The position numbers and the translations under genes are program-made. 34,429 bases of DNA from Bacteroidales bacterium (GTDB lineage Bacteria; Bacteroidota; Bacteroidia; Bacteroidales; UBA932): NCBI GenBank assembly GCA_016283985.1, contig JAEENZ010000043.1, forward strand, positions 1 through 34,429. The letters run 5' to 3'. Positions within the stretch are counted from its first letter, which is position 1. Every line of letters starts with the position of its first letter. Below are positions 9,795 to 20,431 of this stretch, piece after piece. Below the pieces are notes generated by a model. The model was not told the origin of the DNA and did no database searches. It worked only from the letters and a program-made list of their open reading frames with translations.

Positions 9795-10864
9795 GCAAAA
9801 TCCACGTATTTAATGCAGGCCCCTGCCTTCTGCCGCAGGTTGCCATCGAACACGCACGCGAGGCCCTTCTTGACTTCAAGGGCACGGGTGTATCACTGAT
9901 ATCCATTTCGCACAGGACAAAAGAATGGGAGGAGACTATGAACGAGACCCGCGCACTCTGGCGCGAGATCCTGAACATCCCCGATGACTACGAGACCGTC
10001 TTCCTCGGCGGCGGCGCAAGCCTGCAGTTCCTCTATGTGGCCATGAACTACCTCGAGAAGAAGGCCGCATATCTGGACACTGGCGTGTGGGCGCACAAGG
10101 CCCTCAAGGAGGCCCAGGGCATCGGCGAAGCCTACGCCATCGCCTGCTCCAAGGACAAGAACTACACCTACATCCCCAAGGGATTCGAGATCCCTACCGA
10201 TCTGGACTATCTCCACATCACCACAAACAATACCATTTACGGCACCGAGATCAAGTACGACATGGACTGCCCCGTTCCCCTCATCGCGGACATGTCCTCC
10301 GACATCCTCTCCCGCAAGGTGGATGTGAGCAAATATGAGATGATCTATGGCGGCGCGCAGAAGAATGCGGGCCCTGCCGGCGTGGCATTCGCCATCATCC
10401 GCAAGGACAGCCTCGGCAAGGTCAGCCGCTACATCCCCACGATGCTCGACTACCGCGTGCATCTCGACAAGGAATCCATGTTCAACACCCCTCCCGTGTT
10501 CTCCATCTTCGTGATGAACGAGACGCTGAAGTGGCTCAAGAGCATCGGCGGCATCGACGCCATCCATGCAATCGACGAGAAGAAGGCCGCGACCCTCTAT
10601 GCCGAGATCGACCGTAACCCGCTCTTCGTGGGCACCGCAGAGAAGGAAGACCGTTCCATCATGAACGTCTGCTTCGTGATGGCTCCCGGCTACGAAGACC
10701 TGCAGGACGAGTTCTTCGCATTCGCAAAGAGCAAGGGCATGGTCGGCATCAAGGGCCACCGTTCAGTGGGCGGCTTCCGCGCATCCCTCTACAACGCCTG
10801 CACCCAGGAGGATGTCGAGGCGCTGGTTGCCACGATGAAAGAATTTGAAGCACTCAAGAAATGA
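9791..10864 (+). CDS. serC: Phosphoserine aminotransferase
   Basis: The 357-residue class V-type aminotransferase fold protein converts 3-phosphohydroxypyruvate and glutamate to phosphoserine and 2-oxoglutarate in serine synthesis, and can also serve pyridoxal phosphate synthesis. The N-terminal FNAGPCLLP, the SHRTKEW segment, [10 protein letters not shown] for the cofactor phosphate, and [14 protein letters not shown] with the PLP-binding K191 are diagnostic. The length is normal. It overlaps yigZ by four bases and serA by four bases, so the three genes are tightly coupled. The serC-serA adjacency independently supports both calls. A serB-type phosphatase is not present in the window. Confidence 0.97.
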   Translation: MSKIHVFNAGPCLLPQVAIEHAREALLDFKGTGVSLISISHRTKEWEETMNETRALWREILNIPDDYETVFLGGGASLQFLYVAMNYLEKKAAYLDTGVWAHKALKEAQGIGEAYAIACSKDKNYTYIPKGFEIPTDLDYLHITTNNTIYGTEIKYDMDCPVPLIADMSSDILSRKVDVSKYEMIYGGAQKNAGPAGVAFAIIRKDSLGKVSRYIPTMLDYRVHLDKESMFNTPPVFSIFVMNETLKWLKSIGGIDAIHAIDEKKAATLYAEIDRNPLFVGTAEKEDRSIMNVCFVMAPGYEDLQDEFFAFAKSKGMVGIKGHRSVGGFRASLYNACTQEDVEALVATMKEFEALKK

Positions 10865-11781
10865 AAGTCCTTATAGCAACCCAGAAACCCTTTGCCGCCG
10901 CAGCGGTGGCAGGGATCAAAGATATCCTCGTGAAGGGCGGACATGAAGTCGCCCTCCTCGAAAAGTATCCCGAACAGGCCGACCTGGTGAAGGCCGTGGC
11001 AGATGTGAACGCACTCATCATCCGTTCCGATAAGGTTACCGCCGAGGTGCTGGATGCAGCTCCTCAGCTGAAGATAGTCGTGCGCGCCGGCGCAGGATTC
11101 GACAACGTGGACCTCGAAGCCGCCACCGCCCATGGCGTGGTGGTGATGAACACCCCCGGCCAGAATTCCAACGCAGTGGCTGAGCTTGCCATCGCAATGA
11201 TGATTTTCATGGCCCGCACTCAGTTCACTCCCGCAACCGGCTCCGAAGTTCAGGGCAAGACCCTCGGCATCCAGGCATTCGGCAATGTGGGCCGTCTGGT
11301 GGGTGCCAAGGCCAAGGCCCTCGGCATGAAGGTCAAGGCCCTCGATCCCTTCCTCACCGACGAGCAGATCACATCCGGCGGAGCCGAGCCCGTTCACACC
11401 CTGGATGAGCTCTACACCGGCAGCGACTACCTTTCCCTCCACATCCCGGCCCTGCCCACCACCATCGGCAGCATCAACTACGAGCTCATCACCAAGATGC
11501 CCAAGGGTGCAACGCTGGTGAACACCGCCCGCAAGGAGGTCATCGACGAAGCTGGGCTGGAGAAAGCCCTCGAAGACCGCCCGGACCTCAAGTATGTGAC
11601 GGACGTTATGCCGGACAACTATGCGGCCCTGCAGGAGAAGTTCGGCCTGCGCGTGTTCGCTACCCCCAAGAAGATGGGTGCGCAGACCGCAGAAGCCAAC
11701 GTGAACGCCGGCCTCGCCGCCGCAAGGCAGATAGTGGATTATTTTGCAACGGGCAACACCCGCTTCCAGGTAAACAAGTAG
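10861..11781 (+). CDS. serA: D-3-phosphoglycerate dehydrogenase, short type IIIK form
   Basis: The 306-residue NAD-dependent dehydrogenase oxidises 3-phosphoglycerate as the first step of serine synthesis. It is short and lacks the ACT regulatory domain of the Escherichia coli enzyme, so serine feedback through that domain is not expected. Substrate-side [12 protein letters not shown], the Rossmann loop [13 protein letters not shown] and the catalytic-arginine region [10 protein letters not shown] are visible. At the place where the family normally has a His in TPH, this protein has [13 protein letters not shown] (K270, K271). This Lys version is the type IIIK class described for Entamoeba histolytica and Bacteroidales. 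The gene overlaps serC by four bases, and the DUF1015 gene follows after three. Confidence 0.95.
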   Translation: MKVLIATQKPFAAAAVAGIKDILVKGGHEVALLEKYPEQADLVKAVADVNALIIRSDKVTAEVLDAAPQLKIVVRAGAGFDNVDLEAATAHGVVVMNTPGQNSNAVAELAIAMMIFMARTQFTPATGSEVQGKTLGIQAFGNVGRLVGAKAKALGMKVKALDPFLTDEQITSGGAEPVHTLDELYTGSDYLSLHIPALPTTIGSINYELITKMPKGATLVNTARKEVIDEAGLEKALEDRPDLKYVTDVMPDNYAALQEKFGLRVFATPKKMGAQTAEANVNAGLAAARQIVDYFATGNTRFQVNK

Positions 11782-11784
11782 AAT

Positions 11785-13083
11785 ATGGTACGAGTGAAAC
11801 CCTTTGCGGCGATCAGGCCGCCCAAGAACCTCGTCACCGAGGTGGCAGCACCCCCGTACGACGTGCTGAACTCCCAGGAAGCTAAGGCGATGGCAGGGGA
11901 GAAGAGCCTCCTGCACATAACCAAGCCCGAAATCGACTTCGATCCCATCGCAGGCGAGCACGAGCAGCGCACCTACGACAAGGCGGTCGCCAACTTCAAG
12001 CTCTGGAAAGAGCGTGGCTGGCTGGTGCGCGAAGACAGGGAGAAATACTATGTCTATGCCCAGACCATGGGCAAACGCACCCAGTACGGCCTAGTGCTCT
12101 GCGCCCACACCGACGACTATGCCAACGGCATAATCAAGAAGCACGAGCTCACCCGCAAGGACAAGGAGGATGACCGCATGATCCACGTCCGCATCCAGAA
12201 CGCCAACATCGAGCCCGTCTTCTTCGCCTTCAAGGATAATAAGGAGCTTGGAGAGATCATAGCCAAGACCGCGGCCGGAGAGCCGGAATACAAGTTCGTG
12301 GACGAAAATGCTTTCACGCACACCTTCTGGGTGATAAACGATGACGCGGTCAACGCCCGCATCACGAAGATTTTCGAAACGGAAGTCGACGCCTTCTATG
12401 TTGCCGACGGGCATCACCGCACGGCGGCTGCCGCCCGCGTGGGCGCCGAGAAGAAGGCCCAGAACCCCAACCACACCGGCAACGAGGAATATAACTTCTT
12501 CATGGCCGTGTGCTTCCCCCAGAGTCAGCTCGCCATCATCGACTACAACCGCGTGGTCAAGGACCTGAATGGCCTCAGCCCCAAGGATTTCTTCAAAGCC
12601 CTGGAGGAGGATTTCATTGTGGAATGCAAGTGCGACTGCACGAAGGACGGAGGCGAATGCAAGTGCGAGTATCCTTGCCACTGCAGCTGTTCCGAGATAT
12701 ACCATCCATCAGGCCTTCACAACTTCTCGATGTATTTTGAAGGTGTGTGGTACAGCCTCACCGCCAAGCCCGGCCGTTATGACGATAACGACCCCATCGG
12801 CGTGCTGGACGTGACCATCCTCTCCAACCTCGTGCTGGACAAGATCCTGGGCATAAAGGACCTCCGCACCGACAAGCGCATCGACTTCGTCGGCGGAATC
12901 CGCGGCCTCGGGGAACTCAGCCGCCGCGTGGACAGCGGCGAGATGAAGGTTGCCTTTGCGCTGTATCCCGTCTCGATGGACCAGCTTATCCGCATCGCGG
13001 ACACCGGCAACATCATGCCGCCCAAGACCACCTGGTTCGAGCCGAAGCTTCGCTCCGGCCTCGCAATTCATTCGCTGGATTAA
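11785..13083 (+). CDS. DUF1015 family protein with a cysteine-rich insertion
   Basis: The 432-residue soluble protein begins VRVKPFAAIRPP and contains AAPPYDVLN and the family hallmark VADGHHRTAAAARVG, so DUF1015 membership is clear. The biochemical function is unknown; a place behind serC-serA is common in Bacteroidales and suggests a link to serine or phosphoserine metabolism, which is inference only. Odd feature: residues 281-302 contain eight cysteines in 22 positions (C281, 283, 285, 292, 294, 298, 300, 302), mixed with Lys, Asp, Glu, Gly and a His, just before the conserved LHNFSMYF segment. I do not remember such an insertion as part of the family core. It resembles a metal-binding or redox loop. 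The following gene begins nine bases downstream. Confidence 0.85.
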   Translation: MVRVKPFAAIRPPKNLVTEVAAPPYDVLNSQEAKAMAGEKSLLHITKPEIDFDPIAGEHEQRTYDKAVANFKLWKERGWLVREDREKYYVYAQTMGKRTQYGLVLCAHTDDYANGIIKKHELTRKDKEDDRMIHVRIQNANIEPVFFAFKDNKELGEIIAKTAAGEPEYKFVDENAFTHTFWVINDDAVNARITKIFETEVDAFYVADGHHRTAAAARVGAEKKAQNPNHTGNEEYNFFMAVCFPQSQLAIIDYNRVVKDLNGLSPKDFFKALEEDFIVECKCDCTKDGGECKCEYPCHCSCSEIYHPSGLHNFSMYFEGVWYSLTAKPGRYDDNDPIGVLDVTILSNLVLDKILGIKDLRTDKRIDFVGGIRGLGELSRRVDSGEMKVAFALYPVSMDQLIRIADTGNIMPPKTTWFEPKLRSGLAIHSLD

Positions 13084-13092
13084 ATAATATAT

Positions 13093-15306
13093 ATGAAGGA
13101 CTACTCTGCCGAAATACACAGCACTCTGAAGGAATTCTTCGGGTACGATAACTTCAAGGGAGACCAGGAGCGGGTGATAAACCACCTTCTCAACGGCGGC
13201 GATGCCTTTGTGCTCATGCCGACGGGGGGAGGGAAGAGCCTCTGCTATCAGCTGCCCGCCCTTGTGGCGGACGGCACGGCCATCGTGATCTCCCCGCTCA
13301 TCGCACTCATGAAGAACCAGGTGGACGTGCTGCGAGGATTCGTCAGCAGCAACGAGAGCATAGCCCACTTCCTGAATTCCTCGCTCTCGAGGCAGGAGAT
13401 CGACGACGTGAAGGCAGATCTCGTCGCCGGGCGCACCAAGATACTCTACGTCGCTCCCGAATCCCTCACCAAGGACGAGAACATAGCCCTTCTGAAAGAA
13501 ATCCACATATCCTTCTACGCGGTGGACGAAGCGCACTGCATCTCCGAATGGGGCCACGATTTCCGCCCGGAATACCGGCGTATACGCAGCCTCGTGAACG
13601 AGATAGGCCGTGCGCCCATCATCGCCCTTACCGCAACCGCCACGCCTAAGGTTCAGAGCGACATCCTCAAGAACCTCGGCATCCACGATGCGGTGATCTT
13701 CAAATCTTCGTTCAACCGCCCGAATCTCTATTACGAGATCCGCAACAAGGTTGAACCGGAGAAGGATATCGTGCGTTTCATCCGCCAGAATCCCGGCAAA
13801 TCGGGTATCATCTACTGCCTGAGCCGCAAGAAGGTGGAAGAAATGGCGGCCTTCCTCAGCATCAACGGCATCCGGGCCCTGCCCTATCACGCAGGGCTCG
13901 ATGCCCGGGTGCGGGCCGAGAATCAGGACAAGTTCCTGATGGAGGAGATAGACGTCATCGTGGCCACGATCGCCTTTGGCATGGGAATCGACAAGCCGGA
14001 CGTGCGCTTCGTGATTCACTACGACATCCCCAAGAGCATAGAAAGTTACTATCAGGAGACCGGCCGTGCCGGCCGCGACGGCGAGGAAGGCCTCTGCATC
14101 ACCTACTACTCCTACAAGGACATACGAAAGCTGGAGAAGTTCATGCAGGGCAAGCCGGTGGCGGAACAGGAAATCAGCCGCCAGCTCCTGAACGAGGTGG
14201 TGGCATACGCCGAATCCGGCCAGTGCCGCCGCAAGCTCCTGCTGAACTATTTCGGCGAGGAGTACGACCAGGAGAACTGCGGCTGCTGCGACAACTGCCT
14301 GCATCCGAAGCCCGTGTTCGACGGGCGCAAGGACATGCAGCTGGTCATCGACCTCATCACCAGCCTGCCCGAGCACTTCAAAGTGGAGCATCTCGCATGC
14401 ATCCTCGCCGGCAAGGAGAACGCCCTCATAAAGAGCTACCGCCACGACGAACTGGAATTCTTTGGCAAGGGCAGCGCCCACGACGAGCGCTACTGGATCA
14501 CTGTCATCCACCAGGGCGTGGTGCACCATCTGCTTGAAAAAGAGATAGATACGTACGGACTGATTTCCGTGACCGACGCCGGACTCGGGTTCCTCGTAAA
14601 TCCCTGGAAGCTGGAACTCGTGCAGGACGGAGTCTTCTCCGACGACGGCACCGACGACTTCGACGATGACGAAACCCTCGCTGCTGCCAATGCGGTCCGC
14701 GGAGGCGGAGGGTGCGACGAGAACCTCCTCAAGATGTTGAAGGATCTCCGGAAGGATGTCGCACGCCGCCTGCATCTCCAGCCATGGATCATCTTCGGCG
14801 ACCCGGCCCTGCAGGACATGGCCATACTCTATCCCATCACCCTCGACGAACTCAAGAACTGCCAGGGCGTGGGCGAGGGCAAGGCCCGCAAGTTCGGCGG
14901 AGAGTTCGTGAAGATGATTGCGCAGTACGTTGAGGAGAACGACATCACCCGTCCGGACGACTTCGTGGTGAAATCGGCCCCGAACCGCAGCGCCAACAAG
15001 ATTTTCATAATCCAGAGCATAGACCGCCGCATGGACCTCGAGGACATCGCCTCCGCCAAGGGCATGGACATCGATGAACTCGTGTCTGAGATCGAGGGCA
15101 TTGTGGCCACCGGCACCAAGCTGAACCTGGATTACTACATAGAAGAAAACTACGACGAAGAGGACGTGGAGGACATCTACGACTACTTCCGGGACGAGGC
15201 CGAATCCGGCTCCGCCGAAGAAGCCATCGCTGCCCTCGGCGGCGACTTCGAAGAACTCGAGATCCGTCTCATCCGCATCAAGTTCCTGTGTGACATTGCA
15301 TCATAG
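13093..15306 (+). CDS. recQ: ATP-dependent DNA helicase RecQ
   Basis: The 737-residue superfamily 2 helicase unwinds DNA 3' to 5' in recombination and replication-fork repair. Domains in order: a RecA-like domain with Walker A MPTGGGKS (K48) and DEAH box VDEAHCISEWGHDF (145-148); a second RecA-like domain with the arginine-finger motif QETGRAGRDG (321-330); a zinc-binding region with C378, C396, C399 and C402; a winged-helix RQC domain; an acidic linker; an HRDC domain (LYPITLDELKNCQGVGEGKA); and a C-terminal acidic helix-turn-helix-like extension. The long C-terminal form is usual in Bacteroidetes. It lies nine bases after the DUF1015 gene and six bases before dnaG, inside one plus-strand block. 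Confidence 0.96.
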   Translation: MKDYSAEIHSTLKEFFGYDNFKGDQERVINHLLNGGDAFVLMPTGGGKSLCYQLPALVADGTAIVISPLIALMKNQVDVLRGFVSSNESIAHFLNSSLSRQEIDDVKADLVAGRTKILYVAPESLTKDENIALLKEIHISFYAVDEAHCISEWGHDFRPEYRRIRSLVNEIGRAPIIALTATATPKVQSDILKNLGIHDAVIFKSSFNRPNLYYEIRNKVEPEKDIVRFIRQNPGKSGIIYCLSRKKVEEMAAFLSINGIRALPYHAGLDARVRAENQDKFLMEEIDVIVATIAFGMGIDKPDVRFVIHYDIPKSIESYYQETGRAGRDGEEGLCITYYSYKDIRKLEKFMQGKPVAEQEISRQLLNEVVAYAESGQCRRKLLLNYFGEEYDQENCGCCDNCLHPKPVFDGRKDMQLVIDLITSLPEHFKVEHLACILAGKENALIKSYRHDELEFFGKGSAHDERYWITVIHQGVVHHLLEKEIDTYGLISVTDAGLGFLVNPWKLELVQDGVFSDDGTDDFDDDETLAAANAVRGGGGCDENLLKMLKDLRKDVARRLHLQPWIIFGDPALQDMAILYPITLDELKNCQGVGEGKARKFGGEFVKMIAQYVEENDITRPDDFVVKSAPNRSANKIFIIQSIDRRMDLEDIASAKGMDIDELVSEIEGIVATGTKLNLDYYIEENYDEEDVEDIYDYFRDEAESGSAEEAIAALGGDFEELEIRLIRIKFLCDIAS

Positions 15307-15312
15307 AAAGCA

Positions 15313-17325
15313 ATGATACCAAAAGATACGGTCGACCTCATCCTGAATACCGTACGGATAGAGGACATAGTGGGAGACTTCGTGACGCTGAAGCGCCGCG
15401 GGGCCAACTATGTGGCCTGCTGTCCGTTCCACCAGGAGAAGACCCCGTCGTTCTACGTATCTCCTTCAAAGGGTATCTACAAGTGCTTCGGATGCGGAAA
15501 GTCCGGCTCGGCCGTGGGCTTCCTGATGGAGCACGAGCACAGTTCGTACGTGGAGGCGCTTCGTTACATCGCGAAGCGCTATAATATAGAGGTGGTGGAG
15601 GAGGAAGAATCCCCCGAGGTGCTGGCCAGCCGCCAGCGGAGCGAAAGCCTGCTGGTTGTGAGCGAGTTCGCCCAGAAGTTCTTCGCGGAACAGCTGAAGT
15701 CGGGCGAGGGGAAGGACGTCGGCCTGGCCTACTACCACTCCCGCCATCTCGAAGACGAGACCATCGCCCGTTTCGGGCTCGGATGGGCCCCTTCGGGGAA
15801 GGATGACCTGCTGCAGGCCGCACGCAAGGCGGGATACAAGGATGAATACATGCTGGATGCCGGCCTGGCGGTGAGACGCGAAGACGGCACCCTGGCCGAC
15901 AAGTTCCGCGAGCGGGTGATGTTCCCCATCCAGTCTGTGAGCGGGCGCACCATCGCGTTCAGCGGCCGCACCCTCAAGGCGGACAACCCCGCCAAGTACG
16001 TGAATTCCCCCGACACGGAGATTTACCGCAAGAGCAACATCCTCTTCGGTATCTACTATGCCAAGAACGAGATATCCCGGCAGAACGAGTGCATAATCGT
16101 GGAGGGGAACATAGACTACGTGATGCTGCAGCAGCTGGGAATCCACAACGTGGTGGCCCCCTGCGGCACCGCCCTCACCGTGCAGCAGGTGCGCCTCATC
16201 CGCAAGTTCACCGACAACATCCTGCTGATGAACGATGGCGACAGCGCGGGCATACATGCTTCGCTGAAGGATATAGACCTGATACTGTACGAGGGCCTGA
16301 ACGTGCGCGTGGTGCTGCTTCCGGAAGGGGAGGATCCGGATTCCTTCAGCCGCGGCAAGTCGCTGGAGGAGGTGCAGAAATACATCGCCGACAATGCCAA
16401 GGATTTTCTGGATTTCAAGACGGACATCCTGCTCGGCGAAGCTGCGGGCAATCCGCTGAAGAAAGCGAACTTCGTAAACGACATCGCGGATACGATCGCG
16501 CGCATCCCGGACGCCGTGAAGCGTTCGGTGTACGTGAATGCGGCCGCAGAGAAGTTCGACGTGGCGGCGGATATAATTTTCCGTCGCGTGAAAGTTACCC
16601 GGGACAAACTACTGGAAGACGAGCGCCGCGAGCGTGAACGCGAGGCCAGACTCGCCGAGGCCGGAATGGCCCCCTCTTCCGCGTCGCCAAGCGACCCGTT
16701 CCGGGAAAATGCTTCAGAGGGGGCATCCGGCCCGGCTGACCTTCCGGCCCCGCTCCCGGAAAAATACTACCCGGAAAACAAAATCCTGGCGGCGGTCGAA
16801 GAAGACATCCTCACGTTCCTGCTGCAGTTTGGCAGCGAGGAACTCCACTTCGAAACGGACTCCCCGTACTACGATCCCGAGACGACCGACACCGTCGCCG
16901 ACTTCATCTCGGCAACCATAGAATCCACCGGCCAGCCCCTGGCGAATGCCGGATACAGGCGCGTCTACGACGCTTATCTCGACCTTTACTACGAAGGCCA
17001 TCCGCAGGACGAGATAATCCGCACCCTGCTAGATTCTCCCGACCGCACCCTCGCGGAGATAGCCGGGGAATACTCCACGCGGCGTTATCAGCTAAGCGTG
17101 AAGCGCTTGGAGAGCTCGATGACCTCAGAGCAGTCCTGGCTGGTGAGTTATGTGCCGCGTGCGATGCTCACCCTCGTGGAAAGGCGCGCCGCCTCCCGCC
17201 TGGAGGAAATCCGCCGTGCCCTTAGGGACGCCCCGGAAGAAGAACAACTGGCGCTCATGAAAGAAATGACCACTCTTCAGCGCCGCCAGAAAAAACTGAA
17301 AGAAACCCTGAAAAAGGAAGATTAG
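15313..17325 (+). CDS. dnaG: DNA primase
   Basis: The 670-residue primase makes RNA primers at the replication fork. The N-terminal CHC2 zinc finger is formed by C37, H40, C58 and C61 (CPFH and KCFGC). The RNA polymerase core follows, with the TOPRIM Glu at E264 (VEGNIDY) and the metal-binding acids D308 and D310 in NDGDSAG. The C-terminal third (after a Ser/Pro-rich linker near residues 450-480) is the helicase-interacting region, ending in a charged helix rich in Lys and Glu. Length and domain order are normal. It is placed between recQ and metG, with gaps of six and five bases. Confidence 0.96.
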   Translation: MIPKDTVDLILNTVRIEDIVGDFVTLKRRGANYVACCPFHQEKTPSFYVSPSKGIYKCFGCGKSGSAVGFLMEHEHSSYVEALRYIAKRYNIEVVEEEESPEVLASRQRSESLLVVSEFAQKFFAEQLKSGEGKDVGLAYYHSRHLEDETIARFGLGWAPSGKDDLLQAARKAGYKDEYMLDAGLAVRREDGTLADKFRERVMFPIQSVSGRTIAFSGRTLKADNPAKYVNSPDTEIYRKSNILFGIYYAKNEISRQNECIIVEGNIDYVMLQQLGIHNVVAPCGTALTVQQVRLIRKFTDNILLMNDGDSAGIHASLKDIDLILYEGLNVRVVLLPEGEDPDSFSRGKSLEEVQKYIADNAKDFLDFKTDILLGEAAGNPLKKANFVNDIADTIARIPDAVKRSVYVNAAAEKFDVAADIIFRRVKVTRDKLLEDERREREREARLAEAGMAPSSASPSDPFRENASEGASGPADLPAPLPEKYYPENKILAAVEEDILTFLLQFGSEELHFETDSPYYDPETTDTVADFISATIESTGQPLANAGYRRVYDAYLDLYYEGHPQDEIIRTLLDSPDRTLAEIAGEYSTRRYQLSVKRLESSMTSEQSWLVSYVPRAMLTLVERRAASRLEEIRRALRDAPEEEQLALMKEMTTLQRRQKKLKETLKKED

Positions 17326-17330
17326 AAGAT

Positions 17331-19388
17331 ATGGAAAAGAAATTCAAGAGAACCCTAGTGACCTGTGCGTTGCCATACGCCAACGGTCCCGTGCATATTG
17401 GACACCTTGCAGGAGTGTATGTGCCTGCGGATATTTATGTAAGGTATCTGCGAATGCGCGGCGAGGACGTGCTGTATGTGTGCGGAAGCGATGAGCACGG
17501 AGTGCCCATCACCATCAAGGCTCGCCAGCAGGGATGCAGCCCGCAGGACATAGTGGACAAATACCATAAGATAATAGGTGACAGCTTCAAGGCGCTGGGA
17601 ATCAACTTCGACGTCTACGGACGCACCTCATCGGCCGTCCATGCGAAGAACGCATCGCAGTTCTTCCGCAAGCTCTACGACGAAGGCAAGTTCGTCACTC
17701 AGGAGAGCGAGCAATATTACGATCCCGAGGCGAAGACCTTCCTCGCGGACCGCTACATCGTGGGCACCTGCCCCAAGTGCGGCAACGAGAACGCATACGG
17801 CGACCAATGTGAGAAGTGCGGCTCCACCCTCAGCCCCGAGGAACTTATCAATCCCCACTCCAAGCTGAGCGGCGCGGCCCCCATCAAGAAGAAGACCACC
17901 CACTGGTATCTGCCCCTGCAGGATTATGAACCCTGGCTCCGCGAGTGGATACTCGAGGGCCACAAGGAGTGGCGTTCTAACGTCTACGGCCAGGTGAAGA
18001 GCTGGCTGGACGGAGGCCTGCAGCCTCGTGCTGTTACGCGCGACCTGGATTGGGGCGTGCCGGTTCCCGTGGAGGGTGCCGAGGGCAAGGTGCTCTACGT
18101 CTGGTTCGACGCCCCCATTGGCTACATCTCCAACACCATGGAACTCCTCCCGAACGACTGGGAGAAGTGGTGGAAGAGCCCAGACACCAAGCTGGTGCAC
18201 TTCATAGGCAAGGACAACATCGTGTTCCACTGCATAGTGTTCCCTGCGATGCTGAAGGCTTACGGCGACGGCTACATCCTCCCGGAGAACGTGCCCGCCA
18301 ATGAGTTCTTGAACCTGGAGGGCGACAAGATATCCACTTCCCGCGGCTGGGCCGTGTGGGCGCACGAATACGTGCAGGATTTCCCCGGCAAGGAGGATGT
18401 GCTGCGCTACGTGCTGACCGCGAACGCCCCGGAAACCAAGGATAACGATTTCAGCTGGAAGGAGTTCCAGACGCGCAACAATTCCGAGCTGGTGGCCATC
18501 TTCGGCAACTTCGTGAACCGTGCCGTGGTGCTCACTCACAAGTATTTCGAGGGCCGCGTGCCTGCCGCCGGCGAGCTGACGGACGTGGACCGCGAGACGT
18601 TGGCAGAGATTCCCGCTCTTCGCGAGAGCCTGGAGAAGAACATAGAGAATTACCGTTTCCGCGAGGCCCTGAAGGATGCGATGCAGATTGCGCGCATCGG
18701 CAACAAGTACATTTCGGACAGCGAGCCGTGGAAGTTGGCTAAGACCGATCTTGTACGCACCGGCACCATACTGAACGTGTGCCTGCAGCTTTGCGCCGAC
18801 CTTGCCATCGCTTTTGAGCCGTTCACGCCCTTCGCCTGCGAACGCCTCCGGAAGATGCTCAAGACTCCTGACTTGAAATGGGAAGATCTCGGCTCGACCG
18901 GGATTATCCCCGCAGGGCACGAACTGGGCGAGGCGGAGCTGTTGTTCGCAAAGATAGAGGACGACGTGATCCAGAAGCAGCTAGACCGCCTGGCTGCCAT
19001 CAAGGCAGAGATCGAGGCGCGTGCGAAGGCCGAACTTGCCAAGCAGGTGACTCCCCAGAAGGAAGAATGCACCTTCGACGACTTCGAAAAGATGGACATC
19101 CGCACCGCCACCGTGCTGGAGGCCGAGCGCGTGCCCAAGACCGACAAGCTTCTCAAACTCACCATCGACACCGGCATCGACCGCCGCGTGATCGTATCCG
19201 GCATCGCCGAGTATTACAGCCCCGAGGCCATGATAGGCAAGCAGATATGCATCCTGGCCAACCTCCAGCCCCGCGTAATCCGTGGCATCGAGAGCAAGGG
19301 CATGATACTCATGGCCAAGCAGAACGACGGCACCATGCGCTTCATTACTCCCCAGGAAGTGGTCTGCAACGGTGCCCAGATTGGGTAA
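17331..19388 (+). CDS. metG: Methionyl-tRNA synthetase with C-terminal tRNA-binding domain
   Basis: The 685-residue class I synthetase charges tRNA-Met. HIGH is at residues 22-25, the zinc knuckle has CPKCG and CEKCG (two CxxC pairs), the [10 protein letters not shown] active-site segment is intact, and the KMSKS loop is KISTS at 333-337, a variant usual in Bacteroidetes. The anticodon-binding helical domain follows, and the last 110 residues or so form an EMAP/Arc1p-type tRNA-binding OB fold ([15 protein letters not shown]) that also dimerises the enzyme. It is the last housekeeping gene of the block; the first PUL gene starts only 12 bases later and no terminator-like hairpin lies between them. 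Confidence 0.97.
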   Translation: MEKKFKRTLVTCALPYANGPVHIGHLAGVYVPADIYVRYLRMRGEDVLYVCGSDEHGVPITIKARQQGCSPQDIVDKYHKIIGDSFKALGINFDVYGRTSSAVHAKNASQFFRKLYDEGKFVTQESEQYYDPEAKTFLADRYIVGTCPKCGNENAYGDQCEKCGSTLSPEELINPHSKLSGAAPIKKKTTHWYLPLQDYEPWLREWILEGHKEWRSNVYGQVKSWLDGGLQPRAVTRDLDWGVPVPVEGAEGKVLYVWFDAPIGYISNTMELLPNDWEKWWKSPDTKLVHFIGKDNIVFHCIVFPAMLKAYGDGYILPENVPANEFLNLEGDKISTSRGWAVWAHEYVQDFPGKEDVLRYVLTANAPETKDNDFSWKEFQTRNNSELVAIFGNFVNRAVVLTHKYFEGRVPAAGELTDVDRETLAEIPALRESLEKNIENYRFREALKDAMQIARIGNKYISDSEPWKLAKTDLVRTGTILNVCLQLCADLAIAFEPFTPFACERLRKMLKTPDLKWEDLGSTGIIPAGHELGEAELLFAKIEDDVIQKQLDRLAAIKAEIEARAKAELAKQVTPQKEECTFDDFEKMDIRTATVLEAERVPKTDKLLKLTIDTGIDRRVIVSGIAEYYSPEAMIGKQICILANLQPRVIRGIESKGMILMAKQNDGTMRFITPQEVVCNGAQIG

Positions 19389-19400
19389 AAATGCAATCGT

Positions 19401-20429
19401 ATGAGTAGGAAACTGACATTACTGGCCCTGGCTCCCGTGCTGCTGATGCTCGCATGCACGGAGGAGCCGCGGAATACCGAGCCGCTGACGGATCCGTGGC
19501 TGCGGGAGCGGACGCCGGTGAACATACGGCTGGAATCGCAGATCGGGGCGGCGGTGATTTCCGACGACTGGACCGACGACACGGTGGGAGCCGTCACCGT
19601 GAGCCTCATCACCACCGGGCTGGACCTCGGCAAGGTTAAGGTGGAGGCCGTGGATTTCAAGTATCCCGACAGCGAGTTCTGCCCAAAGGCCAGCATCGGA
19701 CCGGGAAGCACGGTCGACCTAAGCTCCGGCAAAACCACTTTCATCGTTACGGCCTACAACGGAGAAAAACGTACTTATACGCTCACTTACAGCAAGTTCC
19801 AGGATCCGCTCGAGGGAACTTACAGCTTTACGCCGGTCGGGGGCATCCTCGATGCCGCCAACGCTCCCTCCAGCGCGTTCATAGTGGTTGGAGGCTGGGA
19901 CGGCGCCATCGTGGCTTCCACGGTGATGGATAAATGGTGGCACTGGGCGGACGGCCGTCAGCCAAGGGACGAAGACGACAACGTCCTTAGTTTCCGGCTG
20001 GAAACGGCCGACCCGTTGACGGGCGCCACTTTCGGCACCCTGACCAACAGTTCCGGGGCGGATGGGAAATACGCCAACTACCTTTATGACGACTCCATCG
20101 ACATGAATTCCGTTTACCGTCTCATCCCCAAGGGCAAGAGCCGCTGGGCCAAGACGGGGGACGGAACGATCAAGATATATGCGTATGAGGATACGGATTA
20201 CGCCACTCCCATGCATGCCCTGGTCTTGCTGGATTCCGGAGTGTATTCCTACAATCCAAACGACGAATCGAAGAAATTCACCATAGTCCACCAGGCGTTC
20301 GCCAGGGTGATGCCGGGGCCGTTCAACGTGAACGTGGGTGACTGGGACCATGATACCCGCTGGTTCTGGGACAACCTGCGCTATGCGGTCTGGCTGGTTA
20401 AAAAGGATTCCGACATACCCGTAGAATAA
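19401..20429 (+). CDS. Two-domain surface lipoprotein, putative glycan-binding protein
   Basis: The 342-residue protein has a signal peptide ending at lipobox LMLAC, so Cys19 is the lipid anchor. Residues about 35-132 form a beta-sandwich-like domain with the SGKTTFIVTAYNGEKRTYTL ending typical of DUF5018/cadherin-like repeats in PUL lipoproteins. Residues about 138-336 form a second domain that I also find twice in the lipoprotein at 31477-33504: shared points are GG with K-x-W-x-W-x-D fourteen residues later (GG164-165, K178, W180, W182, D184), the DN-x-L segment (193-196), a GADG segment (219-222), IPKG (242-245), and the Lys-rich C-terminal end. No enzyme motif is seen. By position before a GH26 gene and two SusCD pairs it probably binds the same polysaccharide at the cell surface. 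The function is inference. Confidence 0.7.
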   Translation: MSRKLTLLALAPVLLMLACTEEPRNTEPLTDPWLRERTPVNIRLESQIGAAVISDDWTDDTVGAVTVSLITTGLDLGKVKVEAVDFKYPDSEFCPKASIGPGSTVDLSSGKTTFIVTAYNGEKRTYTLTYSKFQDPLEGTYSFTPVGGILDAANAPSSAFIVVGGWDGAIVASTVMDKWWHWADGRQPRDEDDNVLSFRLETADPLTGATFGTLTNSSGADGKYANYLYDDSIDMNSVYRLIPKGKSRWAKTGDGTIKIYAYEDTDYATPMHALVLLDSGVYSYNPNDESKKFTIVHQAFARVMPGPFNVNVGDWDHDTRWFWDNLRYAVWLVKKDSDIPVE

Positions 20430-20431
20430 TC

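Noticed and set aside
11278..11310. AFGNVG in place of the GxGxxG dinucleotide loop of SerA
   Set aside because: The Ala version is usual in Bacteroidales short SerA proteins and is compatible with NAD binding.
12709..14775. A minus-strand open frame of 688 codons opposite recQ and the end of the DUF1015 gene
   Set aside because: Same explanation: shadow of codon-biased sense genes; low-complexity Val/Ala/His/Glu composition and no motif.
18327..18341. KISTS instead of KMSKS in MetG
   Set aside because: This is the common form in Bacteroidetes methionyl-tRNA synthetases, so it is not an active-site defect.
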